Shown here in pieces: positions 48,546 to 50,031 of a DNA stretch of 50,031 nt. Source of the stretch: JBBQXK01 sp038251625. GTDB lineage: Bacteria; Pseudomonadota; Alphaproteobacteria; Rhodobacterales; Rhodobacteraceae. A program made the position numbers and the translations under genes. Position 1 is the first letter of the stretch; each line of letters opens with the position of its first letter. The notes under the pieces are model-generated. The model was given only the letters and a program-made list of their open reading frames with translations. It made no database searches and was not told where the DNA came from. The DNA lies in the NCBI GenBank assembly GCA_038251625.1, contig JBBSBE010000012.1, forward strand, positions 1-50,031. Reading direction: 5' to 3'.

Positions 48546-48605
48546 CCCCTATCGTGGCTGGCAGCCATCGCGTATCCCTTGGATAAAACCCCTGGGGAGG
48601 ATGCG

Positions 48606-49376
48606 ATGAGCGATCAGAAACGCAAGCTGGCGGTCGGCAACTGGAAGATGAACGGCCTGCTGGACGATCTGGAGCAGGTGACGGCACTGATCGCGGCGCA
48701 TCCTCAACCTCAATCCGAAATGGCGCTGTGCCTGCCCGCCACGCTGATTGCGGCGGCAAGCACGCTGGCGGCAGGATCGATGCTGTGGATCGGTGCGCAG
48801 GACTGCCATGCTGCCGTCAGTGGCGCCCATACAGGTGATCTTTCGGCCGCGATGCTGCACGACGCGGGGGCACGGTATGTGATCCTTGGCCATTCCGAAC
48901 GGCGCGGCGATCATGGCGAGACGGATGCGATGGTGGCCGCCAAAGGCACGGCTGCGCTGGCCGAGAACATGACCGCAATCATCTGCATTGGCGAGACACT
49001 GGGGGAACGTGAAGCGGGGCGAACGCTGGACGTGGTGCTTGGACAGCTCGACGCCTCGGTTCCGGAGGCGTGCCAAGGACTGTGGAACCTTTCCGAGCGG
49101 CTGGCTATCGCCTACGAGCCGGTCTGGGCGATCGGCACCGGCCGCACGCCAACGCTGGACCAGATCGCCGAAGTACATGACGCGCTGCGTGGCCGTCTGG
49201 TGGCACGCCTTGGGCCGACTGCCGGGCCGGTGCCCCTGCTTTATGGCGGCTCGGTGAAGCCAGCCAATGCGGCTGAGATTTTCGCATTGGGCAACGTGAA
49301 TGGTGCGCTGGTGGGGGGGGCAAGCCTCAAGGCGGCCGATTTTGCCCAGATCGTAGAAGCGCTGAACGCGGCCTGA
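48606..49376 (+). CDS. tpiA: Triosephosphate isomerase
   Basis: TpiA interconverts dihydroxyacetone phosphate and glyceraldehyde-3-phosphate. The 256-residue TIM barrel has VGNWKMNG (catalytic Lys), VILGHSERRG (catalytic His), IAYEPVWAIGTGRTPT (catalytic Glu) and the phosphate loop LYGGSVKPANA, then GALVGGASLKAADF. The ATG at 48606 follows GGGGAGG by five bases. Normal length. It follows the Fe-S genes by 60 bases. Confidence 0.97.
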   Translation: MSDQKRKLAVGNWKMNGLLDDLEQVTALIAAHPQPQSEMALCLPATLIAAASTLAAGSMLWIGAQDCHAAVSGAHTGDLSAAMLHDAGARYVILGHSERRGDHGETDAMVAAKGTAALAENMTAIICIGETLGEREAGRTLDVVLGQLDASVPEACQGLWNLSERLAIAYEPVWAIGTGRTPTLDQIAEVHDALRGRLVARLGPTAGPVPLLYGGSVKPANAAEIFALGNVNGALVGGASLKAADFAQIVEALNAA

Positions 49377-49423
49377 GAGCGGCAGCCCATGTCGCGCGGG
49401 TGCCAGACCGGGGGCATACCGGC

Positions 49424-50031
49424 ATGAGAGAACGTGCCATGACCGCGCTTTCCCCTGCTTCCGTACCGCCCGGCGCGCTGACGGCAAACCTGATTTGCAT
49501 GGCCTCGATGCTCGTCTGGGCGGTTGGGCTGCCTGCGGCCGATCTTTTGATCCCGCTGATCCCCCCGGTGCCTCTGACAGCCTTGCGGGCAGGGTTGGCG
49601 GCGGTATTCCTGCTGTTGCTGTGGTGGCTTGCCGAGGGTTCAGAGACGATCCGCCGCGCGAACTGGGGCAGGGCAATCGTGGTTGGCGGTATCTGCATGG
49701 GCCTCGGTGCCGTGCTTTTGGTGATCGCGCAGGCGCGCACCGATGCCGTGACCGTGGCTATCATCACCGCGATGGCGCCGGTTGTGGGCATCGCGCTTGA
49801 ATGCCTGCTCGACCGCCGGCAAATCACCCGACGTCTGATCCTTGGGCTCGGCCTCAGCCTGGCTGGCGGGTATCTCGCCTATGCAGCGGGGAAAGGTGCC
49901 GTGGTGTTGGGGCTGGGGGCGATAGCGGCTTTTGGTTCGGTTGTGGCGTTCACATGGGGGTCGCGCGCGACGGTTACCGCGTTTCCGTTGCTGACACCGC
50001 TGGGGCGCACGGCAATCACGGTAAGCGGCGC
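49424..50031 (+). CDS. EamA/DMT-family transporter, N-terminal part (cut by window end)
   Basis: An open frame runs from 49424 (or ATG 49439) to the window end without a stop, ~200 residues. It is strongly hydrophobic with at least six membrane segments, including NLICMASMLVWAVGLPAADL, PPVPLTALRAGLAAVFLLLL, GRAIVVGGICMGLGAVLLVI, TVAIITAMAPVVGIALECLL and ILGLGLSLAGGYLAYAAG. The pattern, with the PxxLTALRAG motif after the first helix and the repeat structure of five helices, matches DMT (drug/metabolite, EamA) exporters. Substrate unknown. The remainder is outside the window. Confidence 0.85.
   Translation, partial: MRERAMTALSPASVPPGALTANLICMASMLVWAVGLPAADLLIPLIPPVPLTALRAGLAAVFLLLLWWLAEGSETIRRANWGRAIVVGGICMGLGAVLLVIAQARTDAVTVAIITAMAPVVGIALECLLDRRQITRRLILGLGLSLAGGYLAYAAGKGAVVLGLGAIAAFGSVVAFTWGSRATVTAFPLLTPLGRTAITVSG

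Overview
The window is GC-rich, densely coded chromosomal DNA whose genes match the Rhodobacteraceae (Rhodobacter/Paracoccus/Roseobacter-type Alphaproteobacteria). The reasons are the gene order of the division and cell-wall (dcw) cluster, two DUF2484 proteins, a VPLPA-CTERM protein, the F1-ATPase inhibitor zeta subunit (DUF1476), a GTTC-N7-GTTC LexA-type box and an ATP-dependent purine pathway with a separate PurS. Species cannot be told from the window alone. No rRNA, tRNA, transposase, phage gene or CRISPR array was seen.

1-20 kb: the 3' half of the dcw cluster, + strand: mraY (cut by the window edge), murD, ftsW-murG-murC, two DUF2484 membrane proteins, murB, ddl-ftsQ-ftsA, ftsZ (strong terminator), lpxC, bamD, recN. 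Start/stop overlaps indicate translational coupling. The cluster is interrupted twice: between mraY and murD by a broken acetyltransferase remnant, an AraC regulator, a VPLPA-CTERM exported protein and an SDR dehydrogenase; and between murD and ftsW by a minus-strand SRPBCC gene.

20-34.5 kb: one-carbon and methylamine-type catabolism, mostly on the minus strand. It holds a D-lactate-dehydrogenase-like flavoprotein, DUF1638, a tiny membrane protein and a corrinoid protein, then a non-pyrrolysine MttB-family methyltransferase with an aldehyde dehydrogenase, a 3-hydroxyisobutyrate-dehydrogenase-like enzyme, two dimethylglycine/sarcosine-dehydrogenase-like flavoproteins (DAO + GcvT) and an MDR dehydrogenase, with a divergent LysR regulator. 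Between them on the + strand lies a PA0069-family radical SAM gene carrying a LexA-type box and a C-terminal QLSLF clamp-type motif.

35-42 kb: histidine utilisation. hutI-hutH-hutU (minus) diverge from hutF-hutC (plus) around a perfect ATGTATATACAT-type operator. This is the formimidoylglutamate-deiminase route; hutG is not in the window.

42-50 kb: housekeeping genes: purC-purS, an unknown gene, ATPase zeta, homocysteine methyltransferase, a Cys/Met PLP enzyme, a lytic transglycosylase, ssb, two Fe-S assembly genes, tpiA and the start of a DMT transporter.

Three dispersed palindromic repeat types were found in intergenic gaps; one copy supplies the bamD stop codon. The most interesting leads are the LexA-boxed radical SAM gene with a clamp-binding-like tail, and the trimethyl-to-monomethyl amine demethylation set placed next to the hut genes, which suggests (inference only) a betaine of histidine or a similar compound as substrate.
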